DNA of 64,000 bases from Azorinus chamasolen (GCA_963576725.1 OY755252.1:48610840-48674839), one strand, 5' to 3'; counted from the stretch's first letter, positions 22,871 through 33,291 are shown. Notes: generated from the letters alone by a model not told the origin. Translations and numbers: made by a program.

Positions 22871-24409
22871 TATTTTAAGTCACGCATATAAGCGTTACTA
22901 GAGTTTAAAGGGTTAAATAGCCTTTCCAACAGTTCAGGTTTTGGGCATCAGCATCATCATTTCAAATAACAACAACATGTAATAAAACTTCATCATCTTC
23001 ATCCAAAGCCTTATAACATGTTATCATAGCTTCATCATTTAAGATTTGAATGAAAAAGGTATAATAAAATCTCTTTAATAACTGGTGAGCATTATTACCA
23101 GTTTGATGAAACCACCTCTAAACTTTAGAACTTTTATTATCAATTTGCTATCAATTTTAATACCACATTTGATCATACAATCCAGTTTGAGGAGCCGGTA
23201 GGTTGACGAAACCACTATAATCCACTGGCAATACTCATAGGAAATAAAGAAGAAATGTTGTTTAATATACTAAAGTAGTGGCATTAATACTTTTAATTAC
23301 TATCCTCGAGCACAGCACCGAGTTGTTGGCTCTCTGTGATATAAAACTACTTACTGAAGGTGTTTGCCATATGGCTCTATCACCACGGAAGAAGGTTGAG
23401 GTTGCTAACTTTATATTGTTTTAGAAATAGATTCGGTTAATGGTGTCACTAATGATGATGCACACACGTCGATTAATGCATTGATCTAAGCTAGATAAAT
23501 ACCATTCTTTAAGTAATTACAGACTCTGCACAAACATTGATCTAGGCTAGATAAATACCGTTCTTTAAGTAATTACAGACTCTGCACAAACAAAAACTAC
23601 ATTCTATATGTTTTGAGTGTATTCAGTTTGTTATCTTCATATCAGTATAAATATACGCGCTTCAAAATATGAATTAATTCTTACGTGCAATAGTTTATTC
23701 TTAGTACTCCGAACGTGCTTCAGACATTTTCCGGCGGTCATCCAAAGACAAATTTTCAGTGCTGTTGTGGTTGTTTTGCATTTCATATACATTTTAATAG
23801 TGATTTCCTATAAAAGTTATTTGAATTTTTTTAATAATTGTTTCTTCTACTCCACGTTCACTTATTCTTTTCAAACATTATAATCGCGTAAAAAACAAAA
23901 TATGCAGACAGACCAAAGCTCCAACTCATTGCAGTATATGTAAACAGCATCTCCTCCGAATTCACTAACAAAAAGATACAACCATAAAGTATATTGAATG
24001 AAATAGTAGATCTGCTTTTTGTTTAGGTCATTTCCGTTGCACGCCTGTCTGTTAGTATAATAACAAGCAACCCTTCATTTATCTAGTTCCCTGTACTATA
24101 AAATCTCCAAACATTTAATTTAATATGGCAGAATTTAATACCATTATTGTTTTGTACAGTATGTCAATATTTGAATGCCACTGAATATCTTTCTTTAAAT
24201 CTATTTTTTGTCTGAAGTCCAATCTCTCCCCACCCTCCCGAGAATGCACAAGTCAAACCTTGCATTGTTTTATGGGGGATTTCAGATGGAATCACAAACT
24301 GTTTATAGGCACATCAATGGTCAAATTCTAAACACAGCGAAAAAACTCGCGTTTTTATATGGCCTCAAAAATGACACGGCGGGAGATCATGATTGCCCCA
24401 ACAGGATTC
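22871..24409. other. Gene-free stretch with a 56-bp direct duplication
   Basis: TTGATCTA.GCTAGATAAATAC and the following 35 bp are present at 23481 and again at 23537 (56 bp apart, two differences). The 88-codon frame at 23617-23883 is AT-rich and lacks support. Confidence 0.5.
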
Positions 24410-24625
24410 CGTACTCAATGAATATTCATATAAGAAATAATGACATCATGCATATGAATTATATTCATTTGTATAATGGCATATGAACACAGGAAGAAAC
24501 TATAGAGTCATATCTTATTATTGCATAAGCAAACAGCAGACCCTGATCAGACGGTTCCTATAGGAACCGTCTGATCTGGGTCTGCTCTTTTTGCAAAGAC
24601 ACAGAAAGGCGTCTTTATGGAGTTA
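24410..24625. mobile_element. MITE family A, reversed copy
   Basis: TGAATATTCATATAAGAAAT at the left, and the hairpin GAGCCGTCTGATC-type core (GACGGTTCCTATAGGAACCG, perfect) near 24540-24580. Lies just upstream of the duplicated gene block. Confidence 0.65.
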
Positions 24626-25091
24626 ATGCTTATAAAACCCCTGCTAATAAATATTCATGATGTCATTATTTAATACATGAACATTCAACAGAGATAGGGT
24701 CACTGGAGGTTGTCACAAAGTTGTCGCCAGTGTGCAAAGCGTTAACCCTTAATATCCTCTTAACGTGCGACCGGACTGGCGTTTGCAGACAATATAGATC
24801 CAGATTAATTACGCGTTTCATTTGGATCCAAGATATATGACACACTCCGACAAAAGGTGCTCAAAATTGAATGCATCACAAGTATGTAGACGCACACCAT
24901 ATTTTTAGAAGGTTTTAGAAGACGTTAATATGTAGGATAAAGTTTTGAACAAAAGGAAGAAAATATTAACAGTGATAGTTCAAAAAGAGTGTAATTGACA
25001 CAGAATACTAAGATTACAGCTCATGGGCATGAAACTAGGCTTGTAAATGCATCATTAGTTTTCCTTTTTCACATTTATCATAAAAACGTTA

Positions 25092-25282
25092 CAGTGGCAC
25101 CTGTCTTAGGCAAGCATTCATTTATTGGACACAGGAGACACAAACGCAGGTGGTTGCTTAATGCATGACAAAAGTGATACAGACAGCTCTTACAGGAGCT
25201 TTCTATATCACTTTCGTCCTGCATTAAACCACCACCTGCCTTAAAATTCCATTTTCATAAACGCTTAAGACAGGTTCTACTG
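25092..25282. mobile_element. Mariner-type MITE in promoter of peptide gene 1
   Basis: 191 bp, starting CAGTGGCACCTGTCTTAGG and ending with the inverted CTTAAGACAGGTTCTACTG, with TA on both sides (25090-25091 and 25283-25284), the target duplication of Tc1/mariner elements. The interior is the hairpin CTTAATGCATGACAAAAGTG / CACTTTCGTCCTGCATTAA. Its right end is 25 bp before the TATA-like box of peptide gene 1. The paralogous promoter at 34980-35025 lacks it. Confidence 0.8.
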
Positions 25283-25307
25283 TATTTTAAAAGCGTCGCA
25301 GTTCTTT

Positions 25308-25313
25308 TATAAG
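25308..25313 (+). promoter_or_regulatory. TATA-like box of peptide gene 1
   Basis: TATAAG in CAGTTCTTTTATAAGC, 87 bp before the start codon. The paralogue has TATAAA in CAGTTATTTTATAAAC, 88 bp before its start codon; the conserved distance supports a real core promoter. Confidence 0.6.
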
Positions 25314-25394
25314 CGACACTGTCAACTAGCTGTCAGTTCACGAGAGAGCAAATACAAAGACAGAAAAGAAGGGAACAGAGCTCTTCAAAGGAAC

Positions 25395-28300
25395 ATGATG
25401 AAAATATTTCTTGTTATTGCATTTATCTGCATTTTCGCGGGCGTCTCCCATGGTAAGTGATTTCATTTTCTGTCTCGATGTCTTATTATAACCCTTTATC
25501 TGAGGACTATTCGTGTGAGACGTTGACATCATGAATATTTATTAGATGTAGTGTTATAATAGTAAATGAATATATGGACGTGTGTCCATGTTAGTTATGT
25601 ATTTATATAGATCTGATTCTATAGATTCTGCTGTGACCAAACAGTTTCTTGTTCATATGCTGGTATGAAACACCACCATACAAGCATAATTCCGTACATA
25701 AATGTTCATATGCTGGTATGAAACACCACCATACAAGCATAATTCCGTACAGAAATATTCATATGCTGGTATGAAACACCACCATACAAGCATAATTCCG
25801 TACAGAAATATTCATATGCTGGTATAAAACACCACCATACAAGCATAATTCCGTACAGAAATATTCATATGCTGGTATGAAACATACTATGAATATTCAG
25901 GGATATGTTTTAAGGAAAGTGTAACATTTGGATCTGCACTGTTTGCAAGTGACGTTAGTGACTCGTTTCTGGCATTTGTTGGGGGCGAAGCTTGGGCTTA
26001 CGTATCCTTACTTGACTCATTAAATTAATGAATAAATTAATGAATAAATATGATAAGAAAATTATATTTCGGAATTTATCATTTTAGTCATTTCGTTCAA
26101 TCATGCAAACATGGAGAAAATACCCCCTTTATCAACTTTGATCAACTCATTTAATACAATTTAGGATTGATAACCAGTTAACCACCAATGTCCTTGTTTT
26201 CAGCTCGGCCAGGTGCAGATACTGAGCTATCGGAATTAGAAAGCTTACTAGAACGTGTCCTTGATATCCGGCAGACAGACGGAATGCCCGATGGATTGAT
26301 GGACGAAAGGCAAGATGGAGGTCGAAGACCTGGCAGAAGACCAGGCAGAAGACCTGGCACAAGGCCAATCGGAAGACCAGACGGAAGACCAGGCGGAGGA
26401 GCGGACACAGACAGCCTACCGTTTCAGATTAGACTGAAATGTGTCCAGGCGATACGACAGTTTGTAACTGACCAAGGCGAAGACACGTGTGCTCTAGATG
26501 TGTCTACGTCACTTATTCGCTGTATAATGACTACCACCTGCGCATACATGGAAGACGACACGCCAGTGGAGGAGTCCATTGATACCTTTAAAACAACTCT
26601 GACATGCGAGTAAGTTGAAATCAGAGTCATCGATAAGGGACATATGTTGACACCTCTGTAAAAGTCGTGTTTTTTTTCAAATACAGAAATTTGCTTCATT
26701 GGAGCAAATTCTTTGTTCATTACCATGGTTTCAAAACTACACAATTTTAACATTCCCTCACGTCTACGCCTTTGACGCCTCGATGGAAGCCACTTTTTAA
26801 ACCCATTGTGATAAAAAGAGCATTTGCTCTATAGATTTGGTTTAGTTTTATCAGGTTTTACTTCGTTTTAACAGTATTTCAGTCATATCATGACATCCAG
26901 CTAATCACAGGTGGAGGAAGACCCCAGAGGTTCTTCTGTGCATGGAACACATTGCACCGTTTCGTGCACAGAAGAACATCCAGGTAGAACAAGCCAGCTG
27001 GAAGGCTTCCTCCAAATGCCCATATCGGGATTCGAACCCACAGCGGTGAGGGGCTAAGTGATTGTCAGTCGAAGACCATATAAACTCGGTCACGGAGGCC
27101 CCAGTGCTCCATAAGAACTATGAATTGTCTACTTACATGTATCACAATGGTTTAAAAAGCTATACAATTCTAAACATTTCCTTTTCGAAAGGCAGAGCTA
27201 AAGATAAAGGTACGTACCCAAATTCTAAAATTGTCATTTCTATCGCGACCAATTTTTAGAATTGTCTCAAAGAGACGATTCTAAATAGTGGTCACAGTAT
27301 TGGGTTTGTTGGTGAAACAAAGGAGCTATTTATGGAAATGTATAACTTTACGCATCTTATTTGGATATCTGATTAACAAGAGTGTTCGGAGGAACACATG
27401 TGTCACTGCTGGGGTGAAATCAGAACAAAGGGGGATAACTAAAAAAGTATTGCATGCAGAGTGATGGGCCTTATGATCTTCAATGAAAGGAAGACACATG
27501 TGAAATTTGAAAGCTCTATAATGATTAATTTAGAAATGACAGCCAAAAACAAAAATGAACGTGTGAACAAAGGGGAATAACTCAAAAAGTATTACATGCA
27601 GAGTCATGAACCTTAGTTACATCAATGGTCCTCAATGAGAGGAAGACACCTGTGAAATTTGAAAGCTCAATAATGATTAGTTTAGTAATGACAGCCAAAA
27701 AAGTGGGACGGACAGACAGACTGATGGACAGATATGCATACATACAAACAGACGGACGGACAGACGGACAGACAGACAGACGGAAAAGTGACACATTGTC
27801 TCTCGGTAGGTGACACAAAAAACTTGACCTGTTTTGTATTTTAAAAAACTTGACCGGTTTTGTATTTTGTAAATCATAAAACAATCTATAAGCTTAGATT
27901 GCGAGCAATCCGGCCAAAAACTTTGTATTTTAAAACATAAAAATTGAAGTGCTTTGTATTTTAGAAACATACTACTTGGTCTGGCTGTTTTGTATTTTAA
28001 AAACATAATAGATCTAGAATCAACTTAGCCTGCTTTGTATTACTTGGTCTGCTTTATATTTTAAAAACATAATAGATATACTTGGTCTGTTTTGTATTTA
28101 AAAAACATAATACGTTGTCTGCTTTGTATTTTAAAAACATAATACCATGATTGCTTTGTATAAAGTTTAAAAAACCCATAATACTATCAAACAGTTAACC
28201 CTTTACTCCATAAATACGTCATAAATACGTCATAGATTACGCCATACCTTTACTCTAAAACACACCTTTCTATGTCTTTGCCAACAGAGTAGACCCTTAT

Positions 28301-28704
28301 CAGACATCTCCTATAAGCCATCTGATCAGGATCTGCTCTGTTTGCTGATGATATAAAATATAGATATGATTCTACACTTTCTGTCATAGCCGAACTTTCC
28401 TGTGTACAGTCGATAAATAGTAAATAACGAATTAATCTCATTTATATTCATGACGTCATAATTTATTAGTCTACATGAATATTCATATGGAGGAAAGGGT
28501 TAATCTTGCTCCAGATCAGACTTTGAGCAGATACCATGATGAAGGCTAATGTATGTTTTAAAACATGTTTTATACAGTGAGGAGGAAGGCGACGGAGCGG
28601 TGAGAGAGATACAGCTAGACACCAGGAAGAAGGGAAACATCTGGGGCAAGATTGTCACGGGGCTAAGGATCGCCGGAAAAATCATCAAGGTCATTTGGGG
28701 ATAA
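25395..28704 (+). CDS. Peptide gene 1: secreted precursor of amidated cationic helical peptide (3 exons)
   Basis: Exons: 25395-25452, 26204-26609, 28578-28704; introns are GTAAGT...AG, phases 1 and 2; product 196 residues. Residues 1-19 form a signal peptide (MMKIFLVIAFICIFAGVSH). Residues 60-84 are an Arg-Pro-Gly repeat. Residues 91-154 form a prodomain with Cys 99, 115, 126 and 154 (spacing x15, x10, x27) and an additional Cys132. An acidic stretch (DEEEGDG) precedes TRKK, a probable proprotein-convertase site, and then the 23-residue C-terminal peptide 174-196: four basic residues, Trp near both ends, hydrophobic every three to four positions, Gly before the stop as an amidation donor. This is the layout of antimicrobial-peptide precursors; function is inferred, and neither peptide nor prodomain matches a family I can name. 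A TATA-like box lies 87 bp upstream. The nearest relative is the gene at 35105-40970. Confidence 0.85.
25488..25640. mobile_element. Old MITE family A remnant in intron 1 of gene 1
   Basis: About 35 bp after the donor: AACCCTTTATCTGAGGACTA then TGACATCATGAATATTTATT. The same remnant, at the same distance from the donor, is in intron 1 of gene 2 (35195 onward), so it was present before the gene duplicated. Confidence 0.65.
25652..25880. repeat. 53-bp minisatellite in intron 1 of gene 1
   Basis: TTCATATGCTGGTATGAAAC recurs at 25652, 25705, 25758, 25811 and about 25864; unit also contains ACCACCATACAAGCATAATT. Absent from gene 2. Confidence 0.9.
26323..26397 (+). repeat. In-frame 12-bp repeat coding Arg-Pro-Gly tract
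   Basis: Residues 60-84 of gene 1 read RRPGRRPGRRPGTRPIGRPD and onward, made from degenerate 12-bp units (AGACCAGGCAGA-like). Gene 2 has only a short Gly/Pro/Lys stretch at the matching place (residues 49-63, MPGGPGVKLGGKPKP). Confidence 0.85.
26880..27104 (-). mobile_element. tRNA-derived SINE in intron 2 of gene 1
   Basis: On the minus strand it starts GGGGCCTCCGTGACCGAGTT, with a perfect B box GGTTCGAATCC (complement of 27028-27038) and a degenerate A box. The body contains an inverted pair TTCTTCTGTGCA / TGCACAGAAGAA. The 62-codon minus-strand frame at 26905-27093 is a by-product. Confidence 0.75.
27190..27372. repeat. Hairpin family H copy
   Basis: GTTGTCTCAAAGAGACGATTCT-type hairpin (AGAATTGTCTCAAAGAGACG at about 27259) between GGTGTGTAC.CAAAT.CTAAA-type flanks. 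In intron 2 of gene 1. Confidence 0.6.
27374..27822. repeat. Family C element, copy 2
   Basis: Starts CAAGAGTGTTCGGAGGAACA and ends GGTAGGTGACACAAAAA, as in 3017-3296. Two ~125-bp units with GGGGAATAACTCAAAAAGTA and GAGAGGAAGACAC are followed by a GACGGACA tract at 27706-27783. Confidence 0.75.
27823..28190. repeat. Degenerate AT-rich repeat TTTGTATTTTAAAAACATAA
   Basis: The phrase TTTGTATTTTAAAAACATAA recurs about ten times at irregular 30-45 bp spacing, often with CTTGGTCTGC between copies. In intron 2 of gene 1; no counterpart in gene 2. Confidence 0.75.
28195..28503. mobile_element. MITE family A copy in intron 2 of gene 1
   Basis: TTAACCCTTTACTCCATAAA to GAGGAAAGGGTTAA, with the palindrome CCAACAGAGTAGACCC / GATCTGCTCTGTTTGC. 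Its right TTAA is directly followed by the conserved intron end CTTGCTCCAGATCAG. Confidence 0.8.
28633..28701 (+). other. Predicted mature peptide of gene 1
   Basis: 23 codons from the Gly after TRKK to the Gly before the stop; first part GNIWGKIVTGL, last part KIIKVIWG. 17 of 23 positions are identical in gene 2. If the last Gly donates an amide, the active form would be 22 residues with net charge about +4 from side chains plus termini. Confidence 0.7.
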
Positions 28705-28783
28705 ACGCATTTGCATTTACTCGTCTACGATTTTTTCACTTACAACAGTTAATCCATGAAGAAGAGGTGTAAAATCGTCGGTC

Positions 28784-28962
28784 TTCAATCCATTACCTCA
28801 TAGTCTTTTGTTAGACCCAAACTCTTTGAATAAATCTACAAAAAATAGCATTTAGGAGACAAAAAACCAACACTTGTGTTGTTTTGAGATCAATGTTCTA
28901 TTGATTGGAATAGTTTCCAAACGTGACTTTTACAGAGCCGTCAACATGAGAAATGGTTTAAC
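28784..28962. mobile_element. MITE family G copy in 3' UTR of gene 1
   Basis: CAATCCATTACCTCATAG at the left and CATGAGAAATGGTTTAA at the right are decayed versions of the TTAACCCATTCCCTCAT ends of family G (best copy 36525-36760). Confidence 0.55.
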
Positions 28963-28984
28963 CAGTTAACTGATAAATATTCAT

Positions 28985-29235
28985 GTACAGCTTGTGAGTG
29001 AGTGAGTGAGCGAGTGAGTGAGCGAGCGAGTGAGTGAGTGAGTGAGAGATTGAGTGAGAGATTGAGTGAGAGAGTGAGTGAGTGAGTGAGTGAGAGAGTG
29101 AGTGAGAGAGTGAGTGTGTGAGTGAGTGAGTGAGTGAGTGAGTGAGTGAGTGAGTGGTGAGTGAGTGAGTGAGTGAGTGAGTGAGTGAGTGAGTGAGTGA
29201 GTGAGTGAGCGAGCGAGCGAGCGAGTGAGTTGGTC
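28985..29235. repeat. (GTGA)n microsatellite in probable 3' UTR of gene 1
   Basis: About 250 bp of GAGTGAGTGAGT with GAGA and GAGC variants. The minus-strand LTHSLTHS frame is an artefact. Confidence 0.95.
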
Positions 29236-29453
29236 TGATAGCTTGTACACTAATTAGCTGAATATATTTATTAATAATGGCATATGACCCAGAGTGTGAG
29301 CATGGCAGGAACTGTCAAATCATAGCAAACAGCGGATATTTATCGTGATGTAAAATTGTTGATGTGACTACACTATTTGTACTGTCAATATTTCCTATAC
29401 CTGTTATCATGTCTACCTATATATTTTACTATTACATGAATTTGAGCATCATA

Positions 29454-29459
29454 AATAAA
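29454..29459 (+). promoter_or_regulatory. Poly(A) signal of gene 1
   Basis: AATAAA, preceded by CCTGTTATCATGTCTACCTA. The same phrase, CCTGTTATCATGTCTATCTG, precedes AATAAA at 42774 downstream of gene 2, so both genes keep a long homologous 3' UTR. Confidence 0.7.
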
Positions 29460-29535
29460 CTTTTATAAACAATATTACAACATCTGTTATTTATTTACAA
29501 ACGGTGCGGACGCTAAGTACTTATTCCACCATATA

Positions 29536-29714
29536 CAGTAAAACATCTATAACGGCCACTATATTGTGTATTTAGGGCAGGTGGTTGCTTAAAGCAAGGT
29601 GAAAGTAAAACGGAACGCTCCGTCCTGTTTAATTTTCTCCTTGCTTTAATCAGCAACCTGCATTTAACACAAAATTCTTAATATAATTTAGTGGCCGTTA
29701 TAGAGGTTTTACTG
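29536..29714. mobile_element. Mariner-type MITE, complete copy
   Basis: CAGTAAAACATCTATAACGG at the left and the inverted CCGTTATAGAGGTTTTACTG at the right, TA on both sides. Interior hairpin GGTTGCTTAAAGCAAGGTGA / TCCTTGCTTTAATCAGCAAC. Best-preserved member of this family here; CAGTAAAACCTC-type ends are typical of pogo/Tigger-like mariner relatives. Confidence 0.8.
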
Positions 29715-29742
29715 TATATAGGCAAATCCGTGAAAAGCTTTG

Positions 29743-29806
29743 CAAACCGTTAGGACCCAGAGGCAATGCCGAGTAACTCGGCGTCTCTTCAGGACCCAAA
29801 CTGCTT
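29743..29806. repeat. Hairpin family I copy
   Basis: CAAACCGTTAGGACCCAGAG pairs loosely with CTTCAGGACCCAAACTGCTT. Confidence 0.55.
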
Positions 29807-29872
29807 GACATTGATTATATTTTTGTATAGAAATTGAAGAAAACACTACTTTGAAACCCGAAACAGATATTA

Positions 29873-30491
29873 TTAGTTACACGGTTATTTGGCAGGGTGT
29901 ACGGGCTGGTATGACCGGTTTAGATCCCGTATTTCCTGAGGCGTTAGCCGAAGGAAATACGTGGTCTAACCCGGTCATACCAGCCCGTACACCCTGCCAA
30001 ATTACCGTGTAACGAATTTATTACCAGTCAGAGATCCGATTTACCTAATTAAAAAACGAACAACTCTTATATCTCTAATTGTATGACGACATGACAAAGA
30101 AAACATGACGTCATCACAGAGCAAATAGCAAATATGACGTCGTCTCAGAGCAATTTCGAAACAGGAATTGAAATTTCACTTGTAAACATTAACGGACGGT
30201 AACACGTTGTACTGATAAGTTGATAGTGTTAAATTGAGGAACGTATGAGGAACAGTTTTTTACGTTTATTATCGATTATTTGGTCGTAATCCATCCAGAA
30301 TTATTGGAGTAAGGACGATATGAAATTTCGAATCGACGCTAAAAATAAAAACAAAACGAATGGCATCACGCGTCAAATTTGAATAATTTTGTATTCTCCG
30401 TGGAAGCCGCTGAATACGGTACCGTACACCCCGGCAGTTTTTGGCAAACTGACCGATCAAATTCCAAGGATTTACTCTGACTGGTAATAAA
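29873..30491. mobile_element. Terminal-inverted-repeat element with long palindrome
   Basis: Positions 29873-30016 are a nearly perfect palindrome (TTTGGCAGGGTGTACGGGCT / AGCCCGTACACCCTGCCAAA). Immediately right, ATTTATTACCAGTCAGAG at 30018-30035 has its inverted copy CTCTGACTGGTAATAAAT at about 30474-30491. The right interior repeats the palindrome wording loosely (CCGTACACCCCGGCAG). No transposase frame. The outer limits are uncertain: the true element may be either the TIR pair or the whole interval. Confidence 0.65.
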
Positions 30492-30679
30492 TGTCAGTAT
30501 TATGCCAAACGTGCATGTACAGTAAAGCCTCTCTTAACCAGACGTTCAATTTAGTATAAATAACGGTCTTGGGGACATGTGGCAGCTTAATGCAGGGTAA
30601 GTCACGCATAAAGCTCCGTGACTTTCACCCTGTATTAAACAGCCACCTGCCTAAAAGAATCTTAAACATTCTCTACTGG

Positions 30680-32823
30680 AACTAGAGGTTTGTTTTTGTC
30701 ACAAAAACAGATGTCCCCCCTCCCATCCTCTTTCCAATACACAAGTGTGATGTCTGTAACCCCAAACTTATCAGGGTCTAATTTTAAGTCATCAGGGGCA
30801 ATAACTCCAACATTATCAGGGGGAGACAATTCAAAATGTCCGGGTACAGAACAACACATGCTGGTCAACATTCCTGTGAAGATTGGTGACTCTAGTACTA
30901 GTGGCTTCAGAGATACACACGACACAAAGTAAAGTTTCTCTTATAATAAGTCATAAGGGACAGTAACTCCAAAGTTATCAGGGGGAGACAATTAAAAAAC
31001 CCCGATGCACAACAACTCATGCTAGTGAACATTCCTGTGAAGTTTGGTGACTCTAGCCCTACTGGTTTCAGAGACACGTGCAGCACAATTTTCTCAAATT
31101 TTAAGTTTTCATATCAGGGGCAATAACTAAAAAGATATCAGAGGAGACAATTCAAAAACATAGGTGCACAACAACTCATTCTGGTCAACATTGCTGTGAA
31201 GTTTGGTGACTCTAGCCCTAGTGGTTTTAAAGATATGCATGACACAACATTTCTCTAATTTTAAATAATCATATCAGGGGCAATAACTCCAAAGTTATCA
31301 AGGGGAGACAATTCAAAAATCCCAGGTGCACAGCAACTCATGCTGGTCAACATTCCTCTGAAGTTTGGTGACTCTAGCCCTAGTGGTTTCAGAGATATGC
31401 ATGACACTAAGTAAAGTTTGTCTAATTTTAAGTCATCAGGGGCAGTAACTCCAAAGTTAAAAGGGGAAACAATTAAAAAAAAACAAGAGCAAAACAACTC
31501 ACGCTAGTGAACAATCCTGTGAAGTTTGGATACTCTAGCCCTACTGGTTTCAGAGATACGTGCGACACAAAGTTTGTATAAATTTTAGTGTTCATATCAG
31601 GGGCAATAACTCAAGAATTATCAGGGGGAGGCAATTCAAACAAGAGTGCCAGTGGGCACAATATACGCCCGTCGAGGTCTTGTTCAACATAAACTGGGGT
31701 TAACGTATTTGCTAAACTCAAATTCTAAGTCCAATTTTGCGACCAAGTTTCAAGGTTGTAATTAGGCGTACTTTAACAAAAAACCTTAACCAAAAATTCT
31801 AAATTAAAAAAGGGCCATAATTGTGTCTTTATGCTTGACACTGTATTTATTCTTGCCTACAGATGAAGCTTCTGATGGTGAACAAATGTTTCAAGTTTAA
31901 AAGCTTAATCTGAAAGGGTTATGTAAATAAGTGGACTTTAACAAAAACCTTAACCAAAAATTCTAAGTTAAAAAGGGGCATAATTCGGCCAAAATACTTG
32001 ACAGAGTTACGTACTCTTGCCTACAGGTGGAAGTTGCGACGGTGAAGAAGTGTTCCAAGTTTCAAAGCTTTATCACAAACTGTTATGTAAATAAGTGGAC
32101 TTACAAAAATGTGTTCCACATAAATTGAGGTTAACATTTTTGCTGAACGCAAATGCTAAACGCAAATTCTAAGTCCAATTGTGCGACCTTGACCTTGGAT
32201 AAACGAACCGGGACTTGGCGGGCTACTGTAGTATGTCTAGATAAGCATTGTGGTTAAATTTGGGAAGGATCCACCAAGCGGAACTTGAGTTAGAGATGTT
32301 ACAGACAGACAGAGAGGTTAACATTTTTGCTAAACGCAAATGCTAAACGCAAATTCTAAGTCCAATTGTGTGACCTTGACCTTGGATAAACAAACCGGGA
32401 CTTGGCAGGCTACTGTAGCATGTCTAGATAAACATTGTGGTTAAATTTGAGAAGGATCCACCAAGCGGAACTTGAGTTAGAGATGTTACAGACGGACAGA
32501 CGGACAGACGGACAGACACACAGACAGCGCCATTCCATAATACGTCCCGTTTTTTCAAACGGGCGTATAAAAACATAGGTGCACAAAAATCATGCTGGTG
32601 AACATTCCTTTGAAGTTTGATGACTCTATTACTAGCAGTTTCAGAGATACGCGCGACACAAAGTTTTTCTAATTTTAAGTCATCGGGGCAATAACCCCAA
32701 AGTTATCAGGGGAGACAATTCAAAAACCCCAGGTGCACAACTCATGCAGATGAACATTCCTAAGACGTTTAGTAACTCTAACCCAACTGGTTTCAGAGAT
32801 ACGCGCGACACAAGTTTGTGAGG

Positions 32824-32862
<39 letters not shown>

Positions 32863-32941
32863 GGACGGACGGACGGACGGACAGACAGACAACTCTGGCA
32901 AAAACAATATGTCTCCCTATAAATATGGGGGAGACATAATT
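30680..32941. repeat. Family D element, copy 2 (itself interrupted)
   Basis: Same ends as 11308-12647: AACTAGAGGTTTGTTTTTGT and GGGGAGACATAATT; ~160-bp units and a GACGGACA tract at 32822-32890. CTGG occurs on both sides (30676-30679 and 32942-32945) and may be a 4-bp target duplication. The first copy does not show an equally clean duplication. Confidence 0.75.
31641..32570. mobile_element. Element family E nested in family D
   Basis: Begins CAAGAGTGCCAGTGGGCACA and ATACGCCCG, and ends CGGGCGTAT. Family D reads GCAATTCAAA before it and AAACATAGGTGCAC after it, which are contiguous in copy 1 at 12265-12280, so the insertion point is clear. Inside are ~160-190-bp repeats (GTCCAATTGTG.GACCTTGAC at about 32172 and 32361) and a short GACGGACA tract at 32490-32525. 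Confidence 0.75.
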
Positions 32942-33044
32942 CTGGTTTAGAGTGGATCTACTGTATTGATCCTGCATAGCCGTTAGACTCCTACAGAAGC
33001 TTTCTGCAATATTGTTTTACTGTGCATTAAGCATTCACATGCTT

Positions 33045-33291
33045 TTAACCCTTTCACCGCCAATATCGCATAAATGCACCATGATGAAATATTGCAGTCC
33101 CAGATCAGACGCCGCCTTTTCCAGGCGGCGTCTGGTCAGGGACTTCCCTTTTGTCTCAATCCCTATTTCTATTTCTGTGCGTTAGTCCTTTGAAGTTTGC
33201 ATTTATTTATCTCATTTCCTTATTGTAACGAATGATTAAAACAAAAATTAGACTGCAGACGACAATTAGAAATTTGGCACCGAAAGGGTTA
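33045..33291. mobile_element. MITE with TTAACCCTTT ends, GACGCCGCC hairpin
   Basis: TTAACCCTTTCACCGCCAAT to CACCGAAAGGGTTA; interior hairpin GATCAGACGCCGCCTTTTCC / GGCGGCGTCTGGTCAGGGAC. A second copy lies at 36222-36462. Ends resemble family A but the body differs. Confidence 0.75.

Larger units (their letters stand above)
30530..32963. mobile_element. Mariner-type MITE split by family D
   Basis: The left end CAGTAAAGCCTCTCTTAACC (TA before it, 30528-30529) and the hairpin GCAGCTTAATGCAGGGTAAG are at 30530-30675. The matching right end, GGTTTAGAGTGGATCTACTG with TA after it, is at 32944-32963. The family D element lies between them. Confidence 0.7.

Noticed and set aside
24208..24486. 92-codon plus-strand frame
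   Set aside because: Its second half is a family A MITE end (ATGAATATTCATAT) and the start has no supporting context.
26905..27093. 62-codon minus-strand frame
   Set aside because: Falls entirely inside a SINE with polymerase III boxes.
28981..29250. 89-codon minus-strand frame of LTHS repeats
   Set aside because: It is a translation of the (GTGA)n microsatellite and has no other sequence.
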